From JAYEPK01 sp048569615 (GTDB lineage: Archaea; Thermoplasmatota; Penumbrarchaeia; Penumbrarchaeales; Penumbrarchaeaceae), in assembly GCA_048569615.1 (NCBI GenBank), contig JBLIRK010000015.1, forward strand, positions 1 to 63,804: a stretch of 63,804 nt of DNA. Direction: 5' to 3'. Under the pieces are notes generated by a model. It saw only the letters and a program-made list of their open reading frames with translations. It did no database searches and was not told the DNA's origin. Of this stretch, positions 8,454 through 16,433 are shown in pieces (position 1 is the stretch's first letter; every line of letters begins with the position of its first letter). The translations under genes were made by a program, and so were the position numbers.

Positions 8454-9155
8454 TCATTTCTTCCTGTCGTAGCATCCTGCCAATCTGTCGGGATCGACCC
8501 CGATATGATACAGAAGGACAAGTACTATGTTCCTCATAAGCACAAGGAAAGAGATGCCCTCGTTGAACCTTCTTCCGGACGTTACTGCCTTTTCCGGCAG
8601 GATCCTGATCCTCAATCCCGCTTTTCTTATCCTCTTCATCAGGTCCATATCCTCGAAGAGCCTTATGTCCGAGTAGCCGCCGATCCTTCGAAAGGCGGAC
8701 CTCCTGATGAATATCCCCTGATCTCCAAGAGGCGTCCTGGATAATTTCCTCATCAGATTGTGGAACGGGAGAAGCATTCTGATGACCGGACTGACATCGT
8801 CGAAATCGAGGGTGAATGCACCTCCGGAGATATCATCATCGGCAAGAGCGCTCTTTATCGCTCCGATGCCGTTCCCCGGGAGCCTGGTATCTGCATGGAG
8901 GAAGAGCAGGACATCTCCCCGTGCCATGCTTGCTCCCCGGTTCATCTGCATCCCCCTCCCGGGCTTTGACCTGACCTTCTTCACCCTACGATCAACTACC
9001 GCTCTCAAGGTACCGCAATCCGGCTCCCCGTCTGCGACAATGATCTCCGCTTCCCTTCCTCCGGGTAGCGACCTAATATGATCGATGAGGCCGTTGATGT
9101 TCTCCGCCTCTTGCAGAACGGGAATGATGATGGATAACCGGTACTTCATTTGCAA
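8454..9155 (-). CDS. family 2 glycosyltransferase, rSAM/selenodomain-associated transferase 2
   Basis: 233 residues. SIIIPVLQEAENI, IIVADGEPDCGTL, GRGMQMNRGA, LLFLHADTRLP and LEDMDLMKRI-like FEDMDLMKRI match the short soluble GT2 proteins of the TIGR04283 type, which lack membrane helices apart from a hydrophobic stretch near the end. It lies 9 bp after the TIGR04282-type gene and third in a row with a radical SAM gene; the three are recurrent partners in bacteria. A GT-A fold transferase using a nucleotide sugar is likely; the acceptor is unknown. Confidence 0.88.
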   Translation of the reverse strand: MQMKYRLSIIIPVLQEAENINGLIDHIRSLPGGREAEIIVADGEPDCGTLRAVVDRRVKKVRSKPGRGMQMNRGASMARGDVLLFLHADTRLPGNGIGAIKSALADDDISGGAFTLDFDDVSPVIRMLLPFHNLMRKLSRTPLGDQGIFIRRSAFRRIGGYSDIRLFEDMDLMKRIRKAGLRIRILPEKAVTSGRRFNEGISFLVLMRNIVLVLLYHIGVDPDRLAGCYDRKK

Positions 9156-9164
9156 CCTTGAAGG

Positions 9165-9857
9165 TCAAGGAGCGGACCGATTTAAACCATTTTCATTCCC
9201 GATGCCAAGGTCCTTTGCCGTCCTCCATGTCCTTGGAGCCCTCTTGTCGGAACCCGGCCTCTTCAGAAATGAGAGCAATCCTTCCCCGTCGTCAATGTCG
9301 AAGCAGCATCCCAGATCCAAAAGGTCGATACCCGATCGTTCCGCCGTCCCCCTCATCTGATCCATGACCTCCGGAGTTGACCAGTTAATCTCCCTGTACG
9401 GCCAACCCTTGTAGCCGCTCTTTTTGAACCCGATCAGGCAGTATCCGCCGTCCTCGGCCGGGCAGATGACGCAGTCATGCTCGTCCAGTTCCTTAAATGC
9501 GGACCGAACAAGCCCGATATCGATATCGGGGCAGTCGCTGCTCATCACGACGGCCTTCTCGGCTCCCTTGCGGAATGCCTCCTTAAAAAGCGAGCCCTGG
9601 CGCTCCCCGATGTCGCTCCCCTTCTGGATCATGTACTCTCTATCCTTTTCCAGCCAATCCTTAATGACATCGAGATCTTCAGGCGGATAACAACCGATTG
9701 CCGGAGAGTATCCATCGCCCTCCAATCCATCGAGCATATCCATGACGAAAGACCTGTATAGCTCGAGTGCTGGCGCATCCCCCATGTCCAGTGCCAACCT
9801 GGTTTTGACCTTCCCCTTCACCGGGGCCTTGACCATCAGAACGAGGATTTCCTTCAT
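9165..9857 (-). CDS. DUF2064 nucleotidyl/glycosyltransferase-like, rSAM/selenodomain-associated transferase 1
   Basis: 230 residues from the chosen ATG at 9857; the frame is open back to 9884, but the family motif begins right after this Met (LVLMVKAPVKGKVKTRLA). Other motifs are VVMSSDCPDI (metal-binding DCPD) and CPAEDGGYCLIGFK. These identify the TIGR04282/DUF2064 group, a GT-A-like fold close to nucleotidyltransferases such as CofC. The family is the constant neighbour of the GT2 protein downstream and the radical SAM protein upstream. Substrate unknown. Confidence 0.88.
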   Translation of the reverse strand: MKEILVLMVKAPVKGKVKTRLALDMGDAPALELYRSFVMDMLDGLEGDGYSPAIGCYPPEDLDVIKDWLEKDREYMIQKGSDIGERQGSLFKEAFRKGAEKAVVMSSDCPDIDIGLVRSAFKELDEHDCVICPAEDGGYCLIGFKKSGYKGWPYREINWSTPEVMDQMRGTAERSGIDLLDLGCCFDIDDGEGLLSFLKRPGSDKRAPRTWRTAKDLGIGNENGLNRSAP

Positions 9858-9870
9858 AATCGACCCAACT

Positions 9871-10857
9871 TCAATCATCGACAAGGGACCCGCAACAGGA
9901 AGATCCCGCTCCGGCAGTGCAGCCGAAGCAGTGCTCAGCGGTTACGATCCTTCTCGGGGTGAGACTCCCGCCCTCGATATCCTTGATGTTCACGGGCTGG
10001 TCTTCGTGGACCTTCAGGCCGATGGCCTGGTTAAAATCGCAGTCGTGAAGCGTTCCGTCCCATCCGACACTGATCTGGTAGAGGCACATGAGGTTGGAGA
10101 TCGTTCCGGGATTGAAGCTCTCCCTGAGCAGTTCCATGTACCCGTCGAACTTGCCTTCCTTCTTCAGGTCCTTGGCAAACCTGCCGATCGGCATGTTCGT
10201 GATGGTGAAGAGGTCGTTGAAGACTATCCCGAACTTCTCCTCGAGCTTGCGGTCATATTCTTCCTTGAGGGCCTGCTGGGGCGGCGGAAGGAATGCTGCC
10301 ATGGGATTGAAGACAAGGTTGAGTTTGAGCTCGGGATCCTTTCCGTAACCGAGTGAGTTGAGGACCTTCAGCGCCTGTATGCTCCTGTCGAATACACCGT
10401 TACCTCTAACGCAGTCAACCTCTTCAAGCTCGTAGCAGGGGAGCGATGCGATGAGCTCCAGCTTGTAGTTCCTGTAGAATTCCGGAAGGTCCTCCGCGCC
10501 TTCCTCGAGAAGGGCCGTCAGATTGGTCCTGAGCATCACATGGTGCCCGTTCTTCTTCAGTTCTTTGACGAACTTCCTTATGCTGGGATTCATCTCCGGA
10601 GCCCCGCCGGTGATGTCTATGATATGGGCCCTGCTTACCTTTGCGACCTCAATTACCCGGGACATGGTATCCCAGTCCATCACCTCATCGGTCCTATCGG
10701 GAGACGCTTCGTGATGGCAGTGGGTGCAGGATTGGTTGCAGAGCTTCCCGACGTTTACCTGAATGGTGTGGATATCCTTGGTTGAAAGCCGTTCACCGGT
10801 AACTTCGATTACCCTTTGATCGAACGAATTCGTATGCTCACCCGCCCTATCCATCAT
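9871..10857 (-). CDS. radical SAM protein, ArsS/selenodomain-associated type
   Basis: 328 residues. The 4Fe-4S site is C40-NQS-C44-TH-C47, followed by DITGGAPEMNP, the SAM-binding GGE-like strand. A C-terminal region holds further Cys (C310, C313, C321, C322; GCTAGAGSSCCGS). This two-part layout is that of the ArsS-like radical SAM group (TIGR04167 plus DUF3641), linked in some bacteria to arsenosugar formation. The neighbours are the usual two transferases, so a small modified sugar product is plausible; arsenic as substrate is only by analogy. A TATA box at 10891-10900 lies 34 bp before the start, implying a leader of about 10 nt. Confidence 0.88.
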   Translation of the reverse strand: MMDRAGEHTNSFDQRVIEVTGERLSTKDIHTIQVNVGKLCNQSCTHCHHEASPDRTDEVMDWDTMSRVIEVAKVSRAHIIDITGGAPEMNPSIRKFVKELKKNGHHVMLRTNLTALLEEGAEDLPEFYRNYKLELIASLPCYELEEVDCVRGNGVFDRSIQALKVLNSLGYGKDPELKLNLVFNPMAAFLPPPQQALKEEYDRKLEEKFGIVFNDLFTITNMPIGRFAKDLKKEGKFDGYMELLRESFNPGTISNLMCLYQISVGWDGTLHDCDFNQAIGLKVHEDQPVNIKDIEGGSLTPRRIVTAEHCFGCTAGAGSSCCGSLVDD

Positions 10858-10890
10858 CGGAAGGATGGATTGAGGTAAAATCAGGAAAGC

Positions 10891-10900
10891 GATTTAAATG
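10891..10900 (-). promoter_or_regulatory. TATA box of the radical SAM operon
   Basis: Minus strand CATTTAAATC, 34 bp before the ATG at 10857. It serves the three-gene unit 10857-8454. Confidence 0.5.
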
Positions 10901-10916
10901 AATTGGTTAATGGAAT

Positions 10917-10974
10917 GGGCCCGGGCATATTCAAGAATGTGGTGGGGGGATTGTGGGAGAGAGCGCCCGGGCCC
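10917..10974. other. 10-bp GC inverted repeat with 38-nt loop
   Basis: GGGCCCGGGC (10917-10926) and GCCCGGGCCC (10965-10974) are perfect inverted copies around a 38-nt loop rich in G on the + strand. The element sits 29 bp after the hsp20 stop and before the TATA box of the radical SAM operon. It could end or protect the hsp20 transcript, or form a small structured RNA. No T run follows, so it is not a classical intrinsic terminator. Confidence 0.45.
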
Positions 10975-11003
10975 TGAAATCCGATATTGTCCGGGCTGAT
11001 GGT

Positions 11004-11513
11004 TTACTCGATCTTGATCTCCGTCTTCTCCTTCTTCTGGGGGTGCTTCTTCGGAAGCGTCACGTGGAGAACGCCTTCAACCATCTGCGCGGAGACCTTT
11101 GATTCATCGACCTCCTGGGGAAGCCTGATGGACCTCGAGCAGGAGAAGGAGCTTCTCTCGCGGAGAAGGTACTTGCCGTCCTCCTTCTGTTCCTTCTCAT
11201 CCTCGGTTTCCACGGAGATGTTCAGGATGTCCTCGTCCAGGGAGATCTTCGCATCCTCCTTCTTGATGCCCGGGAGCTCCACCGTGAGCTCCATGTTCTC
11301 TCCCTTGTCCTCGAGGTTCATGGGCATGTAGGATTGCCTCCTGAACACCCTTATCCTCGGGGGTTCGGGCACCATGGGATTCCAGAACATCCTGTCAATG
11401 TCCCTCCGGAAGGCGTTGAAAAGATCATCGAAATCATCCCACATTCCAAAGGGAGATAGGTTTCCTCTGTCGCTATCTCTCAGCACCATTCTCTTGTCAT
11501 GTCCGTTCGCCAT
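11004..11513 (-). CDS. hsp20: small heat-shock protein Hsp20
   Basis: 169 residues. The N-terminal region has WDDFDDLFNAFRRDIDRMF, and the alpha-crystallin domain runs from about residue 58 (MNLEDKGENMELTVELPGI) to about 150. VLHVTLPKK provides the conserved strand, and the tail IKIE supplies an I-x-I motif for oligomer contacts. The chosen ATG has AGAGGTGAT just upstream; the frame can be read three codons earlier from GTG. It acts as an ATP-independent holdase. It is transcribed alone from a promoter with an inverted repeat. Confidence 0.95.
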   Translation of the reverse strand: MANGHDKRMVLRDSDRGNLSPFGMWDDFDDLFNAFRRDIDRMFWNPMVPEPPRIRVFRRQSYMPMNLEDKGENMELTVELPGIKKEDAKISLDEDILNISVETEDEKEQKEDGKYLLRERSSFSCSRSIRLPQEVDESKVSAQMVEGVLHVTLPKKHPQKKEKTEIKIE

Positions 11514-11543
11514 TCGTATCACCTCTTTTACAGTTGTTATCCT

Positions 11544-11564
11544 TAACTATACAACCTTTAGTTA
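11544..11564 (-). promoter_or_regulatory. operator in the hsp20 promoter
   Basis: TAACTA (11544-11549) and TAGTTA (11559-11564) form a perfect inverted repeat with a 9-bp spacer. A minus-strand TATA box (ATTATTTATA, about 11580-11589) lies upstream, so the repeat covers the start of transcription. Euryarchaeal heat-shock repressors such as Phr and HSR1 bind repeats at this position; HSR1 in Archaeoglobus is reported to use CTAAC/GTTAG half-sites. No such regulator is in the window. Confidence 0.55.
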
Positions 11565-11609
11565 GGTAATAGAGAGCGGATATAAATAATTTGCGACAAA
11601 TAAATCTCC

Positions 11610-12449
11610 CTAGAAGACGTCGAGGTCGTTCCCCGATACGACCTCTCCGTCAAACTTGGAGCGTATCTCCTCCACCAAGCTTTCCGGCTCCGCTCCCCAA
11701 AGGAGCTGATGGTAGAGCACCAGCAGTTTCGGTCCTGCCTCCTTTGCGAGCTCCCCCAGTTCCAAAGAGGATGTATGGGAGCTTTTATGATATGCCTTCC
11801 AGTGGTCGCTCCTCCCCTGAAAGCCTCTCATCGAATAAACCTCATGCAGCAGAATATCGGCCCCTCTGTAATGTTCCGCCAGTTCCGGGGTCGGGGAGCA
11901 GTCACCGGAGATCACAATGGTCCTGTCGGGACCGGAAAAACGGAAGCCGTAGGCATGCCTCCATGCGCCGTGTTTTACCTTGAATGCCTCCACCGTGAGC
12001 CTGTCGTCCCTGAATACCACGCCCTCATGGAATTCGCTGACCTTCACCCTGCTCCCTTCCAATCCTGCTTTCTCCAGACCCTTGGTCCTTATCTCCACAT
12101 CATCCCTGTAGGCCATCATGAGATGCCTGCACATCTCCTTGGTCCCGGGTGGGCCCCATACCTTCAAGGGCTCCTTCCTCTCCATCACCCACGGAGTGAA
12201 GATAATATCCGGTAGCCCGACAGTGTGATCGCTGTGGAGGTGGGTAAGGAACAGCCTTCCCAACCTCTTCGGTTCCAACTGTTTAAATCCTTTTAAGGAT
12301 GCCATGGCCGCTCTCCTTACCACTCCAGGCCCCGCATCGATGAGGTATGCATTGTCGTCCACAAGAATAGCCGCCGCTGGTCCCGATCTATGCGGGTCAG
12401 CATTTGGATTTCCGGTCCCTAGGAGAACAAGCTTCGTCCTGTATTCCAT
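11610..12449 (-). CDS. RNase Z-like metallo-beta-lactamase-fold hydrolase
   Basis: 279 residues. LVLLGTGNPNADPHRSGPA and YLIDAGPGVVRRA lead to the metal motif HLHSDHTVGLPD; further metal ligands follow in the later His and Asp motifs (ISGDCSPTPEL, LLHEVY, HTSSLELGELA and LYHQLLW). This is the tRNase Z/ElaC-type arrangement, but the extended exosite arm is not obvious, so a related phosphodiesterase or arylsulfatase-like hydrolase is possible. GAGGTGAT lies just before ATG 12449. A longer frame starts at 12479 inside the nth gene and is less likely. Confidence 0.82.
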   Translation of the reverse strand: MEYRTKLVLLGTGNPNADPHRSGPAAAILVDDNAYLIDAGPGVVRRAAMASLKGFKQLEPKRLGRLFLTHLHSDHTVGLPDIIFTPWVMERKEPLKVWGPPGTKEMCRHLMMAYRDDVEIRTKGLEKAGLEGSRVKVSEFHEGVVFRDDRLTVEAFKVKHGAWRHAYGFRFSGPDRTIVISGDCSPTPELAEHYRGADILLHEVYSMRGFQGRSDHWKAYHKSSHTSSLELGELAKEAGPKLLVLYHQLLWGAEPESLVEEIRSKFDGEVVSGNDLDVF

Positions 12450-12462
12450 CATATCACCTCGC

Positions 12463-13119
12463 TTATCTGCTCCTTTCAACTCCCGCTTTCTCGCAAATAT
12501 CGTTCACAACGCATCTGGAGCACAGAGGCGAGATCGGTTTGCAGATGTTCTGACCCCAGGTTACAAGGAGGTCGTTGATCTCGATCCAATGCTCTTTCGG
12601 AAGCTTCTTCCGAAGCTCCATCTCGGTGTCGTCCGGAGTCTTTGTCTTCAAGTATCCGAACCTGTTTGTTATGCGGTGTACGTGGGTGTCCACGCAGATC
12701 CCGGGCATTCCAAAGCCCAATGTGACAACGAGGTTCGCCGTTTTTCTTCCCACGCCATTCAACCTCAACAGCTCGTCGAGGTCGTCGGGGACCTTTCCCT
12801 CATATTCTTCCAATAATGACCAGGATACTTCCTGGACCACCTTCGCCTTGTTCCTGTAGAAGCCAACGGGGTAGATCAGTTTCTCGATTTCATCCATGGG
12901 AAGCTTGACCATCTCCTTCGGTGTTCCCGCCTTCTTGAAAAGCCTCTTCTGGGCCTCGGCAGTGACCTCGTCCTTGGTGCGAAGGGAAAGCAAACATGAG
13001 ATAAGGACCCTGTACGGGTCTCTCCTCCTTTGGACCATCTCGGTGACAATGGGCATCCTGTAATTGGGATACTCGGACCTGATCCTACGGAGGGCTTCCA
13101 CGATCCCTTCGTCATCCAT
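12463..13119 (-). CDS. nth: endonuclease III
   Basis: 218 residues, full length for the family. The helix-hairpin-helix LNGVGRKTANLVV carries the catalytic Lys126, and ICVDTHVHRITNR carries Asp144. The 4Fe-4S cluster cysteines are C193, C200, C203 and C209 in the standard C-x6-C-x2-C-x5-C spacing. It removes oxidised pyrimidines from DNA and nicks the abasic site. It is read in the same direction as the RNase Z-like gene 13 bp downstream and after the CoA-disulfide reductase. Confidence 0.97.
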   Translation of the reverse strand: MDDEGIVEALRRIRSEYPNYRMPIVTEMVQRRRDPYRVLISCLLSLRTKDEVTAEAQKRLFKKAGTPKEMVKLPMDEIEKLIYPVGFYRNKAKVVQEVSWSLLEEYEGKVPDDLDELLRLNGVGRKTANLVVTLGFGMPGICVDTHVHRITNRFGYLKTKTPDDTEMELRKKLPKEHWIEINDLLVTWGQNICKPISPLCSRCVVNDICEKAGVERSR

Positions 13120-13171
13120 GACCGGTGAAGGCGGAAGGACATTATAATCCTGGTGTAACTGAAAGGTCCTT

Positions 13172-14869
13172 TCATTTCTCCCTGGGGTAAGGCCATGCCA
13201 TTATGCCTCCCTCCAGAACCTTCACGTTGGCGTATCCCAGGGATTGGATGTATCTGGCCCCCTCATAGCCCCTGAGGGAGATCTTGCAGAAAGTGATGAT
13301 CTCGGTCTCCCTGTCATCGGGCAGCTCATCCTTCCTGTTCCTGAGTGCACCCATTGGTATCAACCGCTCGCCTATGCCGAGCCTGATTGCCTCATACTCG
13401 TCCGGTCCTCTCATATCAATTATGAACGGCTTCTCCCCGTTATCAAGCTTCTTCTTCAGTTCAACGGCGGATATGCCCATGAAGAGCCCCCTCATCTTGT
13501 TCTGGAGCACATGGGCGACGGCTATCAGATTGTCGATGGCCAAAGTAAAGGGCGGGGCGTAGGGAAGGTCGGCATTCACCAGGTCCTCGACGGTCATTCC
13601 GGCCTTGATCGCCATGGCGGCCTGTGCCACCTGCTTGGAGACATCGCCCGGGCCCACGCACTGGAATCCGAGGATCTTCCCCGTGGACTTCTCGGCCACT
13701 ATTTTGTTGATGAGGAGCAGTCCGCCCATGAAACCGGGCTTGTCCGGGCCGGCTGTGATAGTGGTCTCTATCTCATATCCGTACTCCCTTGCGGACTTCT
13801 CCGACAGCCCGGTGGACCCGGCCTGGTAGTTGAAGACCTTGCAGACGCCCGTGAGTATCGTTCCAGGGAATCTCACCTCGTTATCGGCCGCCGCGTTCTC
13901 ACCGGCAACCCTGCCCTGGAGGTTCGCAAGGTCCCCGTATGGGGCAAGCACTTTCCTTCCGGTGATGAGATGCGGGATCTCGATGCAGTCCCCCGCCGCA
14001 TAGATATCCTTGTCGCTGGTTTGCATCATCTCGTTCACAGCGATCCCGCCGGTGGCTCCTATATCCAATCCAGCTTCCTTCGCAAGCCTGGAATTCGGCC
14101 TAACACCAACGGCGACAACGGCGAGCTCGCAGGGGAGCTCGGTTCCGTTTGATAGCTTCACACCTGTCAATTTACCATCCTTGCCGAGAAACTCGGCCAC
14201 ACCGTTGTCCGTGATCACGTTTGCGGCCCATGCCTTGACGTTGTTCTCGAGCAGCTTTGCAAGCTGCCAGTCCAGGAAGATAAGGATCTGGGGCATCATC
14301 TCGATAACAGTTATCTCGATGCCCGCCAGATGGAGGGCTTCGCATGTCTCGATACCGATCAATCCTCCACCGATCACGACGGCCTTCTTTATCCTGCCCT
14401 CATCCCTGATCTTCCTCAGATAGTCGGCATCCCTCATCGACTGCAGGGTGGTTATCCCCTCCAATTCCAACCCGGGGACGGGTGGCATCCTGGGAACGGA
14501 CCCCGTGGCGATCACCAATTTATCATAGGGCTCCTCGAATTCCTCTCCCGAGCCGAGGTTCCTGCACCTCACCATCTTCCTCCCTCGGTCTATGGACAAG
14601 GCTTCGGTAGTCGTCTTTGCCATGATGTCCTTCGCTGCCATGAAGAACTTGGGATCCCTGACAATCCCGGTTGGGGTGCACAGAAGCTTGTTCCTGTCGT
14701 CGATGACACCTCCGACATAGTACGGGTACCCACAGGACGCCATCGAAAGGTCGGGATCCTTCTGAATTATCGTTATCCTTGCTTCCTGATCGAACCTTCT
14801 AGCCCTTGCGGCTGCCTTCGGACCTGCAGCCGATCCTCCTATGATCACTATCCTTCTCTGACCGCTCAT
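13172..14869 (-). CDS. CoA-disulfide reductase / NADH oxidase-like flavoprotein with C-terminal rhodanese domain
   Basis: 565 residues from ATG 14869, which has AAGGAG nine bases upstream; the frame also opens at TTG 14917. FAD site RRIVIIGGSAAGPKAAARA, redox Cys46 in SMASCGYPYYVGG, NAD(P)H site AVVIGGGLIGIETCEAL and second FAD motif IYAAGDCIEI are complete. A rhodanese domain (about 460-560) has its active Cys528 in TFCKISLRGYEGA. This fusion reduces CoA disulfide or persulfide and handles polysulfide or sulfane sulfur in other prokaryotes. Roles in oxidative stress or sulfur metabolism both fit; the promoter carries a strong inverted repeat. Confidence 0.93.
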   Translation of the reverse strand: MSGQRRIVIIGGSAAGPKAAARARRFDQEARITIIQKDPDLSMASCGYPYYVGGVIDDRNKLLCTPTGIVRDPKFFMAAKDIMAKTTTEALSIDRGRKMVRCRNLGSGEEFEEPYDKLVIATGSVPRMPPVPGLELEGITTLQSMRDADYLRKIRDEGRIKKAVVIGGGLIGIETCEALHLAGIEITVIEMMPQILIFLDWQLAKLLENNVKAWAANVITDNGVAEFLGKDGKLTGVKLSNGTELPCELAVVAVGVRPNSRLAKEAGLDIGATGGIAVNEMMQTSDKDIYAAGDCIEIPHLITGRKVLAPYGDLANLQGRVAGENAAADNEVRFPGTILTGVCKVFNYQAGSTGLSEKSAREYGYEIETTITAGPDKPGFMGGLLLINKIVAEKSTGKILGFQCVGPGDVSKQVAQAAMAIKAGMTVEDLVNADLPYAPPFTLAIDNLIAVAHVLQNKMRGLFMGISAVELKKKLDNGEKPFIIDMRGPDEYEAIRLGIGERLIPMGALRNRKDELPDDRETEIITFCKISLRGYEGARYIQSLGYANVKVLEGGIMAWPYPREK

Positions 14870-14923
14870 TCCCACAGCTCCTTCTGGCGGGTCGGTCAAT
14901 GTCTTAATGGTATTCAAAATCTC

Positions 14924-14943
14924 CTAACATGTTAAAATGTTAG
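14924..14943 (-). promoter_or_regulatory. inverted repeat at the CoA-disulfide reductase promoter
   Basis: CTAACAT (14924-14930) and ATGTTAG (14937-14943) are perfect inverted arms with a 6-bp spacer. A minus-strand TATA-like GCTTTAAAAC at about 14960-14969 would place transcription start inside the repeat. The intergenic region 14870-15031 also serves the PurF-like gene on the other strand (TATA candidate ACCATTAAAT near 14987). Confidence 0.6.
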
Positions 14944-15031
14944 GGTTAACATCATCCGTTTTAAAGCTCTCCAATAATAAAACAACCATTAAATCACTCA
15001 ATGACATTTCCAGGTCCGTGGGGGCACAAGA

Positions 15032-16432
15032 TTGACTGGATTATTCGGTATAGCTAGCAGTGGGAACTGCATCTCCAAGCTCTATTACGGGACAGACTAT
15101 CACAGCCATCTCGGAACCAGCTACGGTGGCATCTCCTACATCGACGACATGGGTCAGCCGATAAAGAGGATACACGACATCAGCAACAGCCAGTTCAAAT
15201 CGAAGTTCGATGATGAGATAGAGGGCCTCTCCTCCGGACTGGCGATAGGTGTGATATCCGACAAGGATCCTCAGCCGCTCACCTTCGTATCCAAGTTCGG
15301 ACCATTTGCCGTTTGCGTGAACGGCCTCATCAACAACAAGGACGATCTGAAGGACCGCCTGATCGAGGAGGGGACGAGCTTCGCCGAGGTTTATCACGGC
15401 GATATCAACCAGGCGGACCTTGTGGCCAATCTGATGAACAAGGGCAGGACCATCGAAGAGGGGATAAGAAAGATGTGGGAAATGATAGACGGCTCCATCA
15501 GCCTCCTCGTCCTCACTCCGGAGGGCATAATAGCCGCCAGGGATCACAACGGGGTCAGCCCCCTGGTCCTTGGTAAGGACGATGAGAGCTGGGTGGCGGC
15601 AAGCGAGAGCTCTTCCCTGCCCAATCTGGGATTGGAATTCCAGAGGGAGCTCTCTCCGGGTGAGATAATATTGATGAAAAGCACAGGCACAACCGTGCTC
15701 CATCACGGGTCCGGAAGGAAGAGGATATGCGCATTCCTATGGATCTATACGGGCTTTCCCGCTTCAACCTACGAGGGTATAAATGTGGAGGAGGTGAGGG
15801 AGAGGTCCGGGAGGCTACTCGCCGAGAACGACGATGTAGAAGTTGACATGGCCGCCGGGGTGCCCGATTCCGGCACGTCGCATGCGATCGGATATGCCAT
15901 GGGTGCCGGGGTGCCATTCCGGAGGGTGCTGTTGAAGTACACCCCCGGGTACGGGAGGAGCTATACTCCCCTGACACAGGAGGTCAGGGACAAGGTTGCC
16001 CTGATGAAGCTCGTACCCAATCATGAGACCATCAGGGGCAACAGAATAGTGCTCTGCGAGGATTCCATAGTGAGGGGAACCCAGCTAAAGAATTTCACCG
16101 TGATGAAATTGAGGCAGTGCGGTGTGTCCGAGGTCCATGTGAGACCGGCATGTCCGCCGTTGATGTTCCCCTGCAGGTACATGCTCTCGACGAGGAGCAC
16201 CTCCGAACTTGCCACAAGAAAGGCCATACGCGAACTGGAAGGCAAGGACGCTCAGGATGTGTCGCGGTATATCGACGATTCGACTTCGGAACATGAAGCC
16301 ATGGTGGAATGGATAAGGAAGGACCTTGATCTGGACACTTTGAGATACCAGAGGCTGAATGATATGATCAAGGCCATTGGCCTTCCCAAGGATCAGCTCT
16401 GCCTCTTCTGCTGGAACGGGGAGAAGTTCTGA
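15032..16432 (+). CDS. PurF-like amidophosphoribosyltransferase homologue lacking the N-terminal Cys
   Basis: 466 residues. The phosphoribosyltransferase half is intact: AAGVPDSGTSHAIGYA (about 274-289), KLVPN and the PRPP loop LCEDSIVRGTQ (341-351), ending CLFCWNGEKF. The N-terminal glutaminase-like half keeps the Ntn fold pattern with N97-G98 and D124, but the first residue after Met is Thr, not the Cys nucleophile of PurF. The usual HRG motif is replaced by SHLGTSYGG. The only possible start is TTG 15032, since TGA at 15002 closes the frame upstream. A similar Cys-lacking PurF subgroup is known to me from Bacteroidetes (from memory). Function may differ from purine synthesis. Confidence 0.85.
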   Translation: MTGLFGIASSGNCISKLYYGTDYHSHLGTSYGGISYIDDMGQPIKRIHDISNSQFKSKFDDEIEGLSSGLAIGVISDKDPQPLTFVSKFGPFAVCVNGLINNKDDLKDRLIEEGTSFAEVYHGDINQADLVANLMNKGRTIEEGIRKMWEMIDGSISLLVLTPEGIIAARDHNGVSPLVLGKDDESWVAASESSSLPNLGLEFQRELSPGEIILMKSTGTTVLHHGSGRKRICAFLWIYTGFPASTYEGINVEEVRERSGRLLAENDDVEVDMAAGVPDSGTSHAIGYAMGAGVPFRRVLLKYTPGYGRSYTPLTQEVRDKVALMKLVPNHETIRGNRIVLCEDSIVRGTQLKNFTVMKLRQCGVSEVHVRPACPPLMFPCRYMLSTRSTSELATRKAIRELEGKDAQDVSRYIDDSTSEHEAMVEWIRKDLDLDTLRYQRLNDMIKAIGLPKDQLCLFCWNGEKF

Positions 16433-16433
16433 T

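Noticed and set aside
13244..14152. 302-codon plus-strand frame
   Set aside because: Lies wholly opposite the CoA-disulfide reductase and has no recognisable features.
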